From contig NZ_JAGGQJ010000035.1 in assembly GCF_018613325.1 (NCBI RefSeq), positions 22,994 through 86,993 of the forward strand: DNA of 64,000 nt. Reading direction: 5' to 3'. Positions 1 to 8,797 of the stretch are shown piece after piece. A program made the position numbers and the translations under genes. The notes beneath the pieces are model-generated. The model was not told the DNA's origin. It worked only from the letters and a program-made list of their open reading frames with translations, and did not search any database. Source of the DNA: Bacillus sp. ISL-34. GTDB lineage: Bacteria > Bacillota > Bacilli > Bacillales > DSM-1321. Numbering within the stretch: position 1 is the first letter of the stretch; each line of letters begins with the position of its first letter.

Positions 1-1479
1 ATCCAATGCAGCCGTTATTCCGAACATGGCAGCAATCAAGAGAACAGGTTCCCAGTTAATCTTTTGGTATGCATCCTCCATCGACCGGACACAGCCAGTT
101 ATCACCATCAACAATGCTGCCGTCAATACCGATAGAACAGCAGGGACGGACTCCATCGATAAAAGAATGACCATCAATGCAGTGATTCCCAAAGCAATCC
201 ATGCTTTGCCCTTGGAGTTGACCGGAGAGCCATCTTCCGAGGTACTTCCAATAACGATGACATCTTGTAAATCCGAGGAAATCCTCTCAATGTTCTCCCA
301 TTCTCCATGTATCAGGATTGCATCCCCCGGTTTCAAGCGTTCCGTTCCGACATCCGCTTGAATATATTCGCCATTCCGATTGATTGCCAGCACATTACAT
401 TGGTATTTCTCACGAAAATGCACATCTATCAATGTTTGATTTTCATAATCCGAGTTCGGGACGATCAATATTTCCGTCAATCCAAATCTACTGCTAAGAA
501 AATGTTTCTTTATTTGTTCGGTATTGAAATGTTTAAACTCCAGTTCATAGTTAAGTGCCAATCTCTCAACTGCTTCTTCTTCTCCAAACACCAAAATGAC
601 ATCTTCAGGATGAAGAACTTCATCGGCCCTGGCTGAAATCGTCAGCTGTCTTTGCAACAGCGGCAATTGCTTATCCTTTGGCTTCCGCTGGATTTCAATC
701 AAAGTCAATTCATACTGAATAGGAAGCTGGAGGTCTGACAGCCTTTCGCCAACAATATCGGAAGTAGCGGGTATATGCAGATAATGCAATCGGTCATATA
801 CTTTGTACATGCCGGCAAGCTCCCCTGCCGACAGTCCCTTGACACTATTGTTCGCGGCAATCGTCTTCTCGGGAAGCAACAGGCGCCCGAGTGTCAACAT
901 GAAGAATAACCCTGCTGCAAAGGCGATTAAGCCCACAGGTGTAAAGTCAAAAAATTCTAAGGTCCCTATTCCGTTTTGCCGTAATACATCCGCAACGATC
1001 ATATTGGAGGGAGTACCGGTAAGCGTTAAAAGCCCCCCAATACTGCTTGCATAAGCAAGGGGCAATAAATACCTTGTCGGACTTGTTTTTTGTTTTAAGG
1101 CCATGCTCATAACGAGCGGAAGCAGTATGGAAACAATTCCTGTTCCGCTTAAAAACGCACTTAATATTCCTGCTGTCAGCATGACGATAAGCAGCGATTT
1201 CCATTCACTGCCCCCACATAAATCCAACAACTTATTTCCTGCCTTTTCCACGATTCCTGTATTTAACAGGCCGGCGCCGACGATAAATAGCCCAGCCAGC
1301 ATGATGACCACTTGATTCGCAAACCCGGCCACCAGTTCATCCAATGTAAGAATCCCCAATAAACCCAGTATGGATAGTGCACTAAGTGCAATTAAATCAG
1401 CTCGAAATTTTCCTTGTATAAAAAGCGCAATCGCGCATAGAAGTATAATCAGTGTAATAAACATTGGTTCGGTCATCAT
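1..1479 (-). CDS. SLC13/DASS-family anion permease with TrkA-C domains (3' end outside window)
   Basis: A minus-strand frame stays open from the start at 1479 to base 1, so at least 493 residues are present and the C-terminus is cut by the window edge. The N-terminal half is a chain of hydrophobic segments with the family-like stretches SGTGIVSILLPLV and GTPSNMIVADVL. About residues 220-400 form a soluble region with two RCK_C/TrkA-C-like stretches (for example VLAINRNGEYIQADVG), after which membrane segments resume. This arrangement fits SLC13-type permeases that import sulfate, dicarboxylates or similar anions; the substrate cannot be told. Two adjacent ATG codons lie at 1479 and 1476 behind GGAGG (1484-1488). 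The second has the better spacing of seven bases. It diverges from ykuE. Confidence 0.8.
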   Translation of the reverse strand, partial: MMTEPMFITLIILLCAIALFIQGKFRADLIALSALSILGLLGILTLDELVAGFANQVVIMLAGLFIVGAGLLNTGIVEKAGNKLLDLCGGSEWKSLLIVMLTAGILSAFLSGTGIVSILLPLVMSMALKQKTSPTRYLLPLAYASSIGGLLTLTGTPSNMIVADVLRQNGIGTLEFFDFTPVGLIAFAAGLFFMLTLGRLLLPEKTIAANNSVKGLSAGELAGMYKVYDRLHYLHIPATSDIVGERLSDLQLPIQYELTLIEIQRKPKDKQLPLLQRQLTISARADEVLHPEDVILVFGEEEAVERLALNYELEFKHFNTEQIKKHFLSSRFGLTEILIVPNSDYENQTLIDVHFREKYQCNVLAINRNGEYIQADVGTERLKPGDAILIHGEWENIERISSDLQDVIVIGSTSEDGSPVNSKGKAWIALGITALMVILLSMESVPAVLSVLTAALLMVITGCVRSMEDAYQKINWEPVLLIAAMFGITAALD

Positions 1480-1630
1480 GTTACCTCCGTATAGATGTTC
1501 AATTTCAAACCGGATACGGTTTCATCAAACCCCAGTTTACATGTTTTTCATATGCTTATAGAAGATATTTTCTTCAATTTATGTATATTGTTTGTTAGTA
1601 TGAGGAAGTAACATTTTTATATTAGATAGG

Positions 1631-2503
1631 TTGATTAATTTGAAAAAACCCATATCAAGAAGAACATTCTTAAAGAAAAGTCTTGGTACATTGGCTACCT
1701 TAACCGGTTTAGGTATTGGCGGAAACTATTATGCCCATAATTTGGAGCCAAAATGGTTAGAAACCAAGCATAAAATCATCAGTCATCCGCTTATCCCAAA
1801 AGGTTTTCATGGCATGAAAATGATCCAATTCAGTGATACGCATTTAGGCTTTCAATTTCAGCTTAAAGATTTACAAGCAATTGTCAATAAGATAAACCAA
1901 CTGGACCCTGATGTTATTTTATTTACCGGAGATTTAATGGACCAGCCTAATAAATACAAGGCTCACCAGAAAATCCCTCTCGTTCTGAATCAGCTCAAAG
2001 CGCCGCTTGGTAAATTCAGCATCTACGGTAACCATGATCATGGAGGATATGGCTCAGAAATTTACAGCGACATCATGGAAAAATCCGATTTTACCATGTT
2101 GCAAAATACCTCAACTAAGATAACCTTATTAACGGCTGAAGAGATAATCATTGCCGGGGTTGATGATGCCATGCTTGGAAAGCCGGATTTTGAAAAAGCC
2201 CTTTCTGGCATCCCTGAAGAAATGTTCACCATTATGCTTTCGCATGCCCCTGACCTTGCCGACATATCAAGGACTTACGACATCCAGTATCAAATAAGCG
2301 GTCACAGTCATGGAGGCCAAGTGCAAATTCCGTTTGCCGGTGCCCTTGTAACTCCTCCATACGCGGAAAAGTACCGGGAAGGCACTTATGAAATCGATTC
2401 ATTAACGTTACATGTTAATAGAGGGCTTGGCACCACGCGTCTCCCCTATCGTTTTCTTTCACGTCCGGAGTTGACTGTTTACGAATTGCAAGCCGAAGAA
2501 TGA
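1631..2503 (+). CDS. ykuE: Tat-exported metallophosphoesterase, YkuE-like
   Basis: A calcineurin-like metallophosphoesterase of up to 290 residues. All metal-binding blocks are visible in order: FSDTHLG, FTGDLMDQ, YGNHDHGG, SHAPD and SGHSHGGQ. The N-terminus SRRTFLKKSLG followed by a hydrophobic stretch is a twin-arginine signal, as in B. subtilis YkuE, which is Tat-dependent and cell-wall associated. Its substrate is not established. The start is uncertain: TTG at 1631 and in-frame TTG at 1640 are both possible, and the AGG at 1628-1630 suits the later one. The neighbours ykyB, cheV and patA keep the B. subtilis order, which supports orthology. Confidence 0.85.
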   Translation: MINLKKPISRRTFLKKSLGTLATLTGLGIGGNYYAHNLEPKWLETKHKIISHPLIPKGFHGMKMIQFSDTHLGFQFQLKDLQAIVNKINQLDPDVILFTGDLMDQPNKYKAHQKIPLVLNQLKAPLGKFSIYGNHDHGGYGSEIYSDIMEKSDFTMLQNTSTKITLLTAEEIIIAGVDDAMLGKPDFEKALSGIPEEMFTIMLSHAPDLADISRTYDIQYQISGHSHGGQVQIPFAGALVTPPYAEKYREGTYEIDSLTLHVNRGLGTTRLPYRFLSRPELTVYELQAEE

Positions 2504-2674
2504 TAGAAAAAGAACACAGGAGAAAACCGCCAGACTTATTAACAAAACCTGTGCGGATAGAACAACTTGTTGCCATGAATCATCTGTAATGGACTCCTAT
2601 GAATTATAGCATTAGAAGTATATCTGAGAAAACCAGGTTTTTTTTACCAGTATCAATGGTAATTGCCATAAAGG

Positions 2675-3037
2675 TTATACCATACTTAAATATCCACACA
2701 GGAAAGTGCCGATACAACCTAAAACAGACACCGTTATATAGATAAGGCTATCTATATAACGGTGTTTTCTAATAAGTTCAAGCGTTTCCATACTGAATGT
2801 CGAAAATGTCGTAAAAGCACCCAGGAAACCTATCGTCAGAAAAACCTGCAAAGATAAAGCCCAGCTCTCTTTCTGTGGCAACGCCATTCCCAGCCCATAG
2901 GAACCTATAAGGTTAATAAGTAAAATGCTAATGGGTATCGAGACGGCTGGCAATAGCCTATTAAAAATAATCTGCAAGACATATCTAGAGACCGCCCCAA
3001 AAAAGCCTCCTATAAAAACTGAAAGAACATCAATCAA
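2675..3037 (-). CDS. crcB: Fluoride exporter subunit CrcB (second of pair)
   Basis: A 120-residue, four-helix membrane protein of the CrcB/Fluc fluoride channel family. It has the family-like stretches FGAVSRYVLQ, LLINLIGSYGLG and GFLGAFTTFSTFSMETL, whose Phe/Thr/Ser-rich core lines the fluoride path. Its ATG overlaps the TGA of the preceding crcB copy by 4 bp, so the two are translationally coupled. Bacteria with two short paralogous copies commonly assemble a heterodimeric, antiparallel channel. It protects the cytoplasm from fluoride. Confidence 0.93.
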   Translation of the reverse strand: MIDVLSVFIGGFFGAVSRYVLQIIFNRLLPAVSIPISILLINLIGSYGLGMALPQKESWALSLQVFLTIGFLGAFTTFSTFSMETLELIRKHRYIDSLIYITVSVLGCIGTFLCGYLSMV

Positions 3038-3414
3038 AGGGAGTCACCTCTCTGTCTATTAAAAAGGCCCAGTCCGAGGAAACCAGCGACCAAACCAAAT
3101 AAAAGCGTAGCTCCAAGATACAGTCCCGCCAATGGCAGAGAAGTCTGCAGCAGATTCACCACTTCTTGGGAAAATGTGGACATCGTGGTGAAACCGCCGC
3201 AAAACCCGCTGCCCAGTGCTAAAAAAACAAGCGATTTCTTTTTCGAGGCGAAATAGCCATTGATCATTCCAAGTAAAAAGCTGCCTACTATATTTATTAA
3301 GAAGGTTCCAAACGGGAAGAAGGAATGACCAGCAGTCAAGATTACGCAATAACGCAATATCGCTCCAGCCGCTCCTCCAAAACCGACCGCAAAAATGTTT
3401 TTAAACCGATCCAT
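3034..3414 (-). CDS. crcB: Fluoride exporter subunit CrcB (first of pair)
   Basis: A 126-residue CrcB/Fluc protein with four predicted membrane helices. Signature stretches are GGAAGAILRY, GTFLINIVGSFLLG and GFCGGFTTMSTFSQEVV. It is the promoter-proximal member of a two-gene unit that overlaps the second crcB by 4 bp (3034-3037). The ATG at 3414 follows a G-rich tract (GGGGGGACC). Only about 35 bases separate the start from a TATAAT box, too little for the fluoride riboswitch often found in front of crcB, so expression here may not be fluoride-responsive through RNA. Confidence 0.93.
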   Translation of the reverse strand: MDRFKNIFAVGFGGAAGAILRYCVILTAGHSFFPFGTFLINIVGSFLLGMINGYFASKKKSLVFLALGSGFCGGFTTMSTFSQEVVNLLQTSLPLAGLYLGATLLFGLVAGFLGLGLFNRQRGDSL

Positions 3415-3449
3415 TAAGGTCCCCCCAAATTTTTCTCATAAGTAGACTC

Positions 3450-3455
3450 ATTATA
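3450..3455 (-). promoter_or_regulatory. Probable -10 box for the crcB pair
   Basis: A perfect TATAAT on the minus strand, ending 35 bases before the first crcB start. No good -35 hexamer sits at the usual spacing, so this is a partial promoter call. Confidence 0.45.
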
Positions 3456-3531
3456 ACAGATTAAGATGAAACAGGCTCTTTTCTTAAAAAAATCCATACT
3501 ATGTAAAGAATTTGAGAAAAGGAGGCTTATT

Positions 3532-3873
3532 ATGCAAACACAGTATTTTCCTTACTATCACTATCCACAGACCATAATGCTACAGAACGAATACAGGAAT
3601 GAATATGGACCTGAATATTGGAATGACGAGCGCTTCTTTCCTTTCTTTCCTCTATTGGCGCCTGTAGCTTTTGTTGCAGGATTGGCAATTGGACCGTTGC
3701 TATTCAATAACCGTCCACCTGTCTATCCTCCATATCCTCCTCCATACCCGCCCGCTTACCCTCCTTACCCTGCTTATCCAGCTTACCCTGCTTATCAAGG
3801 CTTTCAGGGTTACCAGCAACAATTCGGCGCACAGGCTGGGGTATCTGAAAACATCAATATATACACTCAATAA
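3532..3873 (+). CDS. Small tyrosine/proline-rich protein, possible spore-surface protein
   Basis: A 113-residue protein starting at the ATG at 3532 behind AAAAGGAGG (3517-3525). An in-frame ATG at 3466 has no such site. The N-terminus is rich in Tyr, His and Gln. A short hydrophobic segment (about residues 41-60) is followed by a PPYPPYPPAYPPYPAYPAYP repeat and a Gln-rich tail. Low-complexity Tyr/Pro proteins of this kind are frequent among Bacillus spore coat and spore-surface proteins, but nothing here proves that role. No enzyme motif is present. It is a single-gene unit closed by the hairpin at 3883. Confidence 0.6.
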   Translation: MQTQYFPYYHYPQTIMLQNEYRNEYGPEYWNDERFFPFFPLLAPVAFVAGLAIGPLLFNNRPPVYPPYPPPYPPAYPPYPAYPAYPAYQGFQGYQQQFGAQAGVSENINIYTQ

Positions 3874-3882
3874 GGATTGTAC

Positions 3883-3911
3883 AGAAGGCGATATTGAACG
3901 CCTTCTTTTTC
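3883..3911 (+). terminator. Rho-independent terminator
   Basis: AGAAGGCG (3883-3890) pairs with CGCCTTCT (3899-3906) around an 8-base loop and is followed by a T-rich run. It closes the PY-rich small gene. Confidence 0.85.
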
Positions 3912-4161
3912 TTGGACCAAGAGGCGTCCGATTGAATTTTACTTCCCTATATATTTTGAAGTGGTATAATATGAAAATGAATAGATGGTAAAGTGTTAGG
4001 AAATGATGGTCATACCCTGGAGATGTACATGCATTATTTTTTCACTATTTTCTGCCTTGTTGCGCACACGTCTCTATTTCAACCAATATATAAGAACAGG
4101 TTTTGATTGAAGGACTTCTGTTTTTAACGTCCTTCTAACCTTATTAAGAAAAGGAGTTTCC

Positions 4162-4671
4162 ATGATGACCCAAACGAAAGGACATTCTGAAAGGGATGAG
4201 TTTTCGATTAACTCCCTTGCCCAAGCCGTGTTTATTGTCAATAAACATGCAAAGACTGCATTGGAGCCCAAGAATTTATATAATTTAAAACGGCTCGCTT
4301 TAAGCAAGCTTATGCAAGAAGGAAAAGCGAAGAAGATTGGACTTCATTTCTCTGATAACCCTCGCTTTGCAGCACAACAATCCGACGTCATTGTCGAATG
4401 CGGATCATATGTTTTTCATTTACCTCCCACTAAGGAAGATTTGAAAAAACTACCCCACCTCGGCAGCCGGGCAGCCTCCATACGGAACCCTAAAGCCGCA
4501 TTGTCATTATCCAAGGCAAAACAAATCCTGCAATCATACGTTGGACAAGCAGGTGAAAAACAACCTAACCCTACCAACACCGAGAAAAGGGCTCACGGGC
4601 GTGGGTCGGTCAAACAACCTTTTCACAATCCATTCCCATCCTCCTTTTTAGGAAAAGGTTCCAAGTATTAA
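4162..4671 (+). CDS. ykyB: YkyB family protein
   Basis: A 169-residue soluble protein recognised as YkyB. Conserved stretches include VFIVNKHAKTA, KIGLHFSDNPRFA and YVFHLPPTKEDLKKLPHLG. The function is unknown; the family is confined to Bacillales. AAAAGGAG stands at 4149-4156 and two ATGs follow at 4162 and 4165. The C-terminal 40 residues are polar and low in predicted structure. It sits between ykuE and cheV, as on the B. subtilis map, and is convergent with cheV. Confidence 0.85.
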   Translation: MMTQTKGHSERDEFSINSLAQAVFIVNKHAKTALEPKNLYNLKRLALSKLMQEGKAKKIGLHFSDNPRFAAQQSDVIVECGSYVFHLPPTKEDLKKLPHLGSRAASIRNPKAALSLSKAKQILQSYVGQAGEKQPNPTNTEKRAHGRGSVKQPFHNPFPSSFLGKGSKY

Positions 4672-4684
4672 TTATTGATAAACC

Positions 4685-4720
4685 AAACGGGCCGTGAGGC
4701 AATGCCTCATAGGCCCGTTT
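4685..4720. terminator. Bidirectional terminator between ykyB and cheV
   Basis: AAACGGGCC (4685-4693) pairs with GGCCCGTTT (4712-4720), extended inward by GTGAGGCA with TGCCTCAT. The long stem lies between convergent genes; the U-tracts on either side are short. Confidence 0.75.
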
Positions 4721-4725
4721 CACAT

Positions 4726-5631
4726 TCATAATACCAATCTGTCTATCAACTTTATTAGCTCCGCAATTTCAGGCTTGCTGATTTGTGCGTCAGCCCCTAC
4801 GACCTGACCTTTATGACGCAGGCTGTCCGTTATCAAAGAAGAGAAGATGATCACCGGCAATCCAGCGAGTTCCCCGTTTTCCTTTATTCTTCTAGTTAAA
4901 TGATGCCCATCCATTTGAGGCATCTCAATATCGGTAATCACCAGTTGCACTTCTTCTTCAACCACTTTCCCGGATTCAATTAAATTCTCCAGATAATTAA
5001 ATGCATCAAGTCCATTTTCATAAAACTCCAAGTACTTGAATCCAGCTTCTGACAATGTATCAAACAGCAGCTTTCTCAGTAATGGAGAATCCTCTGCAAT
5101 CAGGATTCTCTTGTCTGAATTTTGCCGGATACCAAGCTTTTTAACCTGTTGGATGTTTATTCCTGATTCTGGATTGATTTCGACCACTATTTTTTCAAAA
5201 TCGAGTAACAGTAACATTTCACTATTTAATTTTATTACTCCGATAATCTGACTTTCAAGGCCTTGATACATATCCGAAGGCTTTTCGATTTGTGACCAGG
5301 AAATACGGTGGATCTGTGTTACGGTATGGACATGGAAAACCACTTTTTGCTGATTGAATTCAGCCACTATGAATTTATCCTGCTCAGGAGTTTCTGATGG
5401 CGGAAATCCTAAAGCATCCGCCACATTCACAACTGGCAGGACTTCTCCGCGAAGCTCAATGATCCCCTCCACATTTGGATGCGAATGCGGGACAAGCGTG
5501 ATGGAGACAGGATTAATGATTTCCTTCACCTTAATTACGTTAATGCCGAATTTATTCTTTCCGAGACCGAATTCCACTATCTCAAGCTCATTCGTTCCAC
5601 TTTCCAGTAATATTCCTTTATTTGCTTCCAT
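4726..5631 (-). CDS. cheV: Chemotaxis coupling protein CheV (CheW-receiver fusion)
   Basis: A 301-residue protein with an N-terminal CheW-like domain (about residues 10-160) and a C-terminal receiver domain (about 175-300). The receiver has the acidic pocket (LIAEDS), the phosphorylatable aspartate in VITDIEMPQMDG, and late FSS and KP motifs. CheV couples chemoreceptors to the CheA kinase, and its phosphorylation takes part in adaptation. Length and domain order match B. subtilis CheV. No other chemotaxis gene is nearby, as is usual for this gene. Confidence 0.95.
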   Translation of the reverse strand: MEANKGILLESGTNELEIVEFGLGKNKFGINVIKVKEIINPVSITLVPHSHPNVEGIIELRGEVLPVVNVADALGFPPSETPEQDKFIVAEFNQQKVVFHVHTVTQIHRISWSQIEKPSDMYQGLESQIIGVIKLNSEMLLLLDFEKIVVEINPESGINIQQVKKLGIRQNSDKRILIAEDSPLLRKLLFDTLSEAGFKYLEFYENGLDAFNYLENLIESGKVVEEEVQLVITDIEMPQMDGHHLTRRIKENGELAGLPVIIFSSLITDSLRHKGQVVGADAQISKPEIAELIKLIDRLVL

Positions 5632-5808
5632 TGTTTCATCTCGCCCTTCTATCTTTTCATTTCATAATTCCATAAATCATTTAACCGCCAGGAAAAATAT
5701 CATGGTTTCATCAATGAACTCATACCTAATAATTCGGTTAAATATTTCTTTTGTTTAGAGCACAGAATAAAAAAAGAATCAAGAAGTGATCATTTATTAA
5801 TACCAAAC

Positions 5809-5838
5809 TAAAAAGGGACCCATCAGGGTCCCCCTTTT
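5809..5838 (-). terminator. Terminator downstream of corA
   Basis: On the minus strand GGGACCC-TGAT-GGGTCCC is followed by TTTTTAG. It ends the corA transcript about 150 bases after the stop codon. Confidence 0.85.
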
Positions 5839-5987
5839 TCCATGCACATTTTTCACCACTCATTCCAGCCATCATATCGAACGTAAGGCCTGTCTCTTCG
5901 ATAAACCCCCTCCATGATTGGATGGTCGCAAATAACACCCTGCAGCCCTTCCAAACCCACTTGGAATAACAGGTCAGTTGGGTCTTT

Positions 5988-6962
5988 TCATCTCCTTCGC
6001 GACCTTTTCTTTGGATTGAGCCAACCTTTTTTAACAAAGAATAAAAACATCATCAAGGCAATTCCGCCCATCATTCCAAGAATGAGGAAATAGCCATAAT
6101 GCCAATTTAATTCCGGCATATATTCAAAATTCATCCCATATACGCCCACTATGAAGGTCAGCGGCATGAATATGGTAGTGATGACAGTCAATGTCATCAT
6201 CGTTGAATTCATATTATTGGAGTTCACAGACAAATAACTATCACGGATATCGGACGAAAAATCCCGATACGATTCAAGCATTTCAGTCAATTTAAGAAGA
6301 TGATCGTACACATCATTAAAATAAAGATGCTGATCTTTCAAGTAATTCAGACGCTCTGATGAAATCATTCTGTACAATAAATCACGCATCGGCAATATGG
6401 TCCGTCGGAGCCTGGACATATCTGTACGTAAATCGAAAAGCTGATCCATCAGTTCGTTAATCGTGTCATTTTCAGTATTTTCCTCAATGCTGCCCAATTC
6501 GCTTTCAATTTTATAAACAGGCGGGAAAAATTCATCGACGATCCTGTCAATTATCCTATGCATCAAGAAAAAGGGACTTTGCTTCAACATTTTATTACCA
6601 GCAATTTCTTCCCATACCTTTTCCAGTTCAAGCAAATCTTCCTTATGAAAACTGACTATCCATTTTTCACCAACAAACATATCCAATTCCACTGCTTTAA
6701 ATACCTTCTCCCTTAGAGCATGAATCACAAGAAATTGGTAACCCTCATAAAAATCCATTTTGGGACGTTGGTTAAAATCATCCAGGCAGTCTTCAATTGC
6801 CAGCGGATGAAAATGAAAATGAGTGGATAAAAGTTCGATTTCCTCGTTTGTGGGGTTGGAAAAATCCACCCAGTACCACTCGATATCCGGATTATTCATT
6901 TCCGTTAGCGGTAAACCAAAACTGACTTCATGATTAGAAGTAATTGCGCAAGTCCTTATCAT
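5988..6962 (-). CDS. corA: CorA-family divalent cation transporter
   Basis: A 324-residue protein of the CorA Mg2+/Co2+ channel family. A long acidic and helical cytoplasmic domain (about residues 1-260) is followed by two C-terminal membrane helices. The first helix ends in the selectivity motif YGMNFEYMPEL and the protein closes with a basic tail, KKRSRRR. The ATG at 6962 is preferred because GAGGG lies nine bases upstream. An in-frame TTG at 6971 would add three residues but sits directly on that site. It lies between cheV and patA, where B. subtilis has no corA, so it is an insertion relative to that map. Confidence 0.93.
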   Translation of the reverse strand: MIRTCAITSNHEVSFGLPLTEMNNPDIEWYWVDFSNPTNEEIELLSTHFHFHPLAIEDCLDDFNQRPKMDFYEGYQFLVIHALREKVFKAVELDMFVGEKWIVSFHKEDLLELEKVWEEIAGNKMLKQSPFFLMHRIIDRIVDEFFPPVYKIESELGSIEENTENDTINELMDQLFDLRTDMSRLRRTILPMRDLLYRMISSERLNYLKDQHLYFNDVYDHLLKLTEMLESYRDFSSDIRDSYLSVNSNNMNSTMMTLTVITTIFMPLTFIVGVYGMNFEYMPELNWHYGYFLILGMMGGIALMMFLFFVKKGWLNPKKRSRRR

Positions 6963-7118
6963 ATGTATCAACCCTCAAAATTTTCTTATCATACATTATA
7001 CCTTTAATTCATTAATCTCAAAAAGTTTTCTCCCCCTCCAAACTAAATGATAAAATAGAATGAATGAGTCAAACATAGTACATAATTCATGTAGTTAGAA
7101 AAGGGAGGATATTCATAG

Positions 7119-8267
7119 ATGGAACATTTAATAAACCCTCTAGTAAAAGACGTTCAAATATCAGGAATTCGTAAATTCTACAATATGGTCGCTGATATCG
7201 AAGGCACCATTTCCTTAACGATAGGACAGCCTGACTTTCCTACTCCGATGCATATTAAGGAAGCCGCAAAACAAGCCATTGATAATGACCATACCGTTTA
7301 TACTCACAATGCAGGCTATTTGGAATTAAGGGACGCCGCTTCAAATTATGTAAAGGATAAATACAAGCTTAGCTATGATCCGGCGAATGAAGTGATAGTG
7401 ACCTCTGGTGCCAGCGAAGGCATAGACATTACCTTCAGGACGATCCTCATCCCAGGGAACGAAGTAATATTACCGGGTCCTGTATATCCGGGATACGAAC
7501 CCATCATTAAGATGTGCGGTGCAACACCTGTTTATGCCGATACAACAAAAAATGGATTTCGTTTGACTGCAGATATACTTGAAAAGTACATAACTGAACA
7601 TACTCGGTGCATCGTTCTGCCCTATCCATCGAATCCGACCGGGGTTACATTATCTGCCGAAGAATTATTGGACATTGCCGAACTTGTAAGGGGCAAGGAC
7701 ATCTTCATATTGGCTGATGAGATATACAGTGAACTGGTATTCGATCAGGAGCATGTTTCGATTGCCACTTTCTTGAAAGAACAAACCATCGTCCTGAATG
7801 GGTTGTCCAAGTCCCATTCCATGACCGGCTGGAGGATCGGCCTTCTGTTTGCGCCTGCAGCCATCTCTCAGCATCTACTGAAGGTACATCAATACAATGT
7901 GACCTGTGCCGCCTCCATATCGCAGAGAGCTGCCTTGGCAGCATTGACGGCAGGCAGAGATGATGCCATTCCCATGAAGACTGAGTATGCACGGAGACGG
8001 GAATACGTATACAGTCGCTTACAAGCGATGAATCTGGAAATAGTCAAACCAAATGGTGCCTTTTACTTCTTTATAAAGCTGCCTGAAGGCTATGCCTCTT
8101 CGCTGGATTTTTGCCTTAAGCTTGTTCAGCAGGAAAAAGTGGCAGTGGTCCCTGGAGATGCATTCTCTCCCCTTGGTGAAGGGTACTTCAGGATATCTTA
8201 TGCCTATTCCATGGAAACCCTGGAAAAGGCTTTGGACCGTATTGAGGCTTTTTTAGCTATAAGTTGA
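7119..8267 (+). CDS. patA: PLP aminotransferase PatA (N-acetyl-LL-diaminopimelate aminotransferase type)
   Basis: A 382-residue class I/II aminotransferase. It shows the substrate/cofactor blocks GQPDFPTP, YPSNPTG and ADEIYSEL, and the PLP-binding lysine in NGLSKSHSMTGWRIG. B. subtilis PatA makes N-acetyl-LL-diaminopimelate in the acetylase branch of lysine and cell-wall precursor synthesis. GGGAGG stands at 7104-7109 before the ATG. The position next to cheV matches B. subtilis. The gene forms a single unit closed by the hairpin at 8281. Confidence 0.9.
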   Translation: MEHLINPLVKDVQISGIRKFYNMVADIEGTISLTIGQPDFPTPMHIKEAAKQAIDNDHTVYTHNAGYLELRDAASNYVKDKYKLSYDPANEVIVTSGASEGIDITFRTILIPGNEVILPGPVYPGYEPIIKMCGATPVYADTTKNGFRLTADILEKYITEHTRCIVLPYPSNPTGVTLSAEELLDIAELVRGKDIFILADEIYSELVFDQEHVSIATFLKEQTIVLNGLSKSHSMTGWRIGLLFAPAAISQHLLKVHQYNVTCAASISQRAALAALTAGRDDAIPMKTEYARRREYVYSRLQAMNLEIVKPNGAFYFFIKLPEGYASSLDFCLKLVQQEKVAVVPGDAFSPLGEGYFRISYAYSMETLEKALDRIEAFLAIS

Positions 8268-8275
8268 CCGAAAAA

Positions 8276-8316
8276 AAAGTGGCCTTCAATTGAATGAACA
8301 ATTGAAGGCCATTTTC
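8276..8316. terminator. Bidirectional terminator
   Basis: GGCCTTCAATT (8281-8291) pairs with AATTGAAGGCC (8300-8310). An A-run on the left and ATTTTCC on the right let it serve patA and the convergent small gene. Confidence 0.85.
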
Positions 8317-8366
8317 CTATTTTCAAAGATGTCAGGCTACCGAAGGTTTTTCACGAAGCCAGACAA

Positions 8367-8732
8367 CTAATACAATCTCCGTAAAAAACGGATTTCCCGA
8401 TATCCCTCTTCCTTATTTGTCGTGGTAAGGCTCACTTCAACGATTGACCCAAGTAAATCAGCCATCACTTCTTCAAATTCCTTTGCGGAGCGCGGCTTTG
8501 AAAAACCTAAACTCTTCAATTCGCGCATCAGGATTTGAAAACCGGCATTCGTTTCGATATGACTGAATTTCACCGGCAGTATCAGCGGACTTTCGTTCAT
8601 TAATTTCAAATCCCAACGAATGGGCTTTGTTTGATGAATGGTTTTTTCCCGTTTAAAACCTTCAATCCTTACAATATATCGACCATCTTCTAATTCCTGG
8701 AATTTCATATTGATATCATCGAATTCGCCCAT
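8367..8732 (-). CDS. Conserved hypothetical protein, 121 residues
   Basis: The start is the ATG at 8732, eight bases after AAAGGAG; a GTG at 8741 overlaps that site. The protein is soluble with an alternating beta-strand pattern (DGRYIVRIEGF, RWDLKLMN, SIVEVSLTTTN) and a helical middle. The opening FDDINMKFQELEDGRY faintly recalls DUF669-type phage proteins that accompany recombination genes, but no phage genes are near, so that is only a resemblance. It is monocistronic. I do not recognise a function. Confidence 0.65.
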   Translation of the reverse strand: MGEFDDINMKFQELEDGRYIVRIEGFKREKTIHQTKPIRWDLKLMNESPLILPVKFSHIETNAGFQILMRELKSLGFSKPRSAKEFEEVMADLLGSIVEVSLTTTNKEEGYREIRFLRRLY

Positions 8733-8797
8733 AGCTTTCACTCCTTTTTGTAAAGGCTGTCGCTATCAGCTTATTCATGATATAGAAATGCTAGCAC

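Noticed and set aside
3721..3795. Tandem short repeats that might suggest a CRISPR or minisatellite
   Set aside because: They encode in-frame Pro-Tyr repeats of the small protein, with no spacers.
5738..6037. 99-residue minus-strand open frame after corA
   Set aside because: The corA terminator lies inside it, it overlaps the corA end, and no binding site supports its start.
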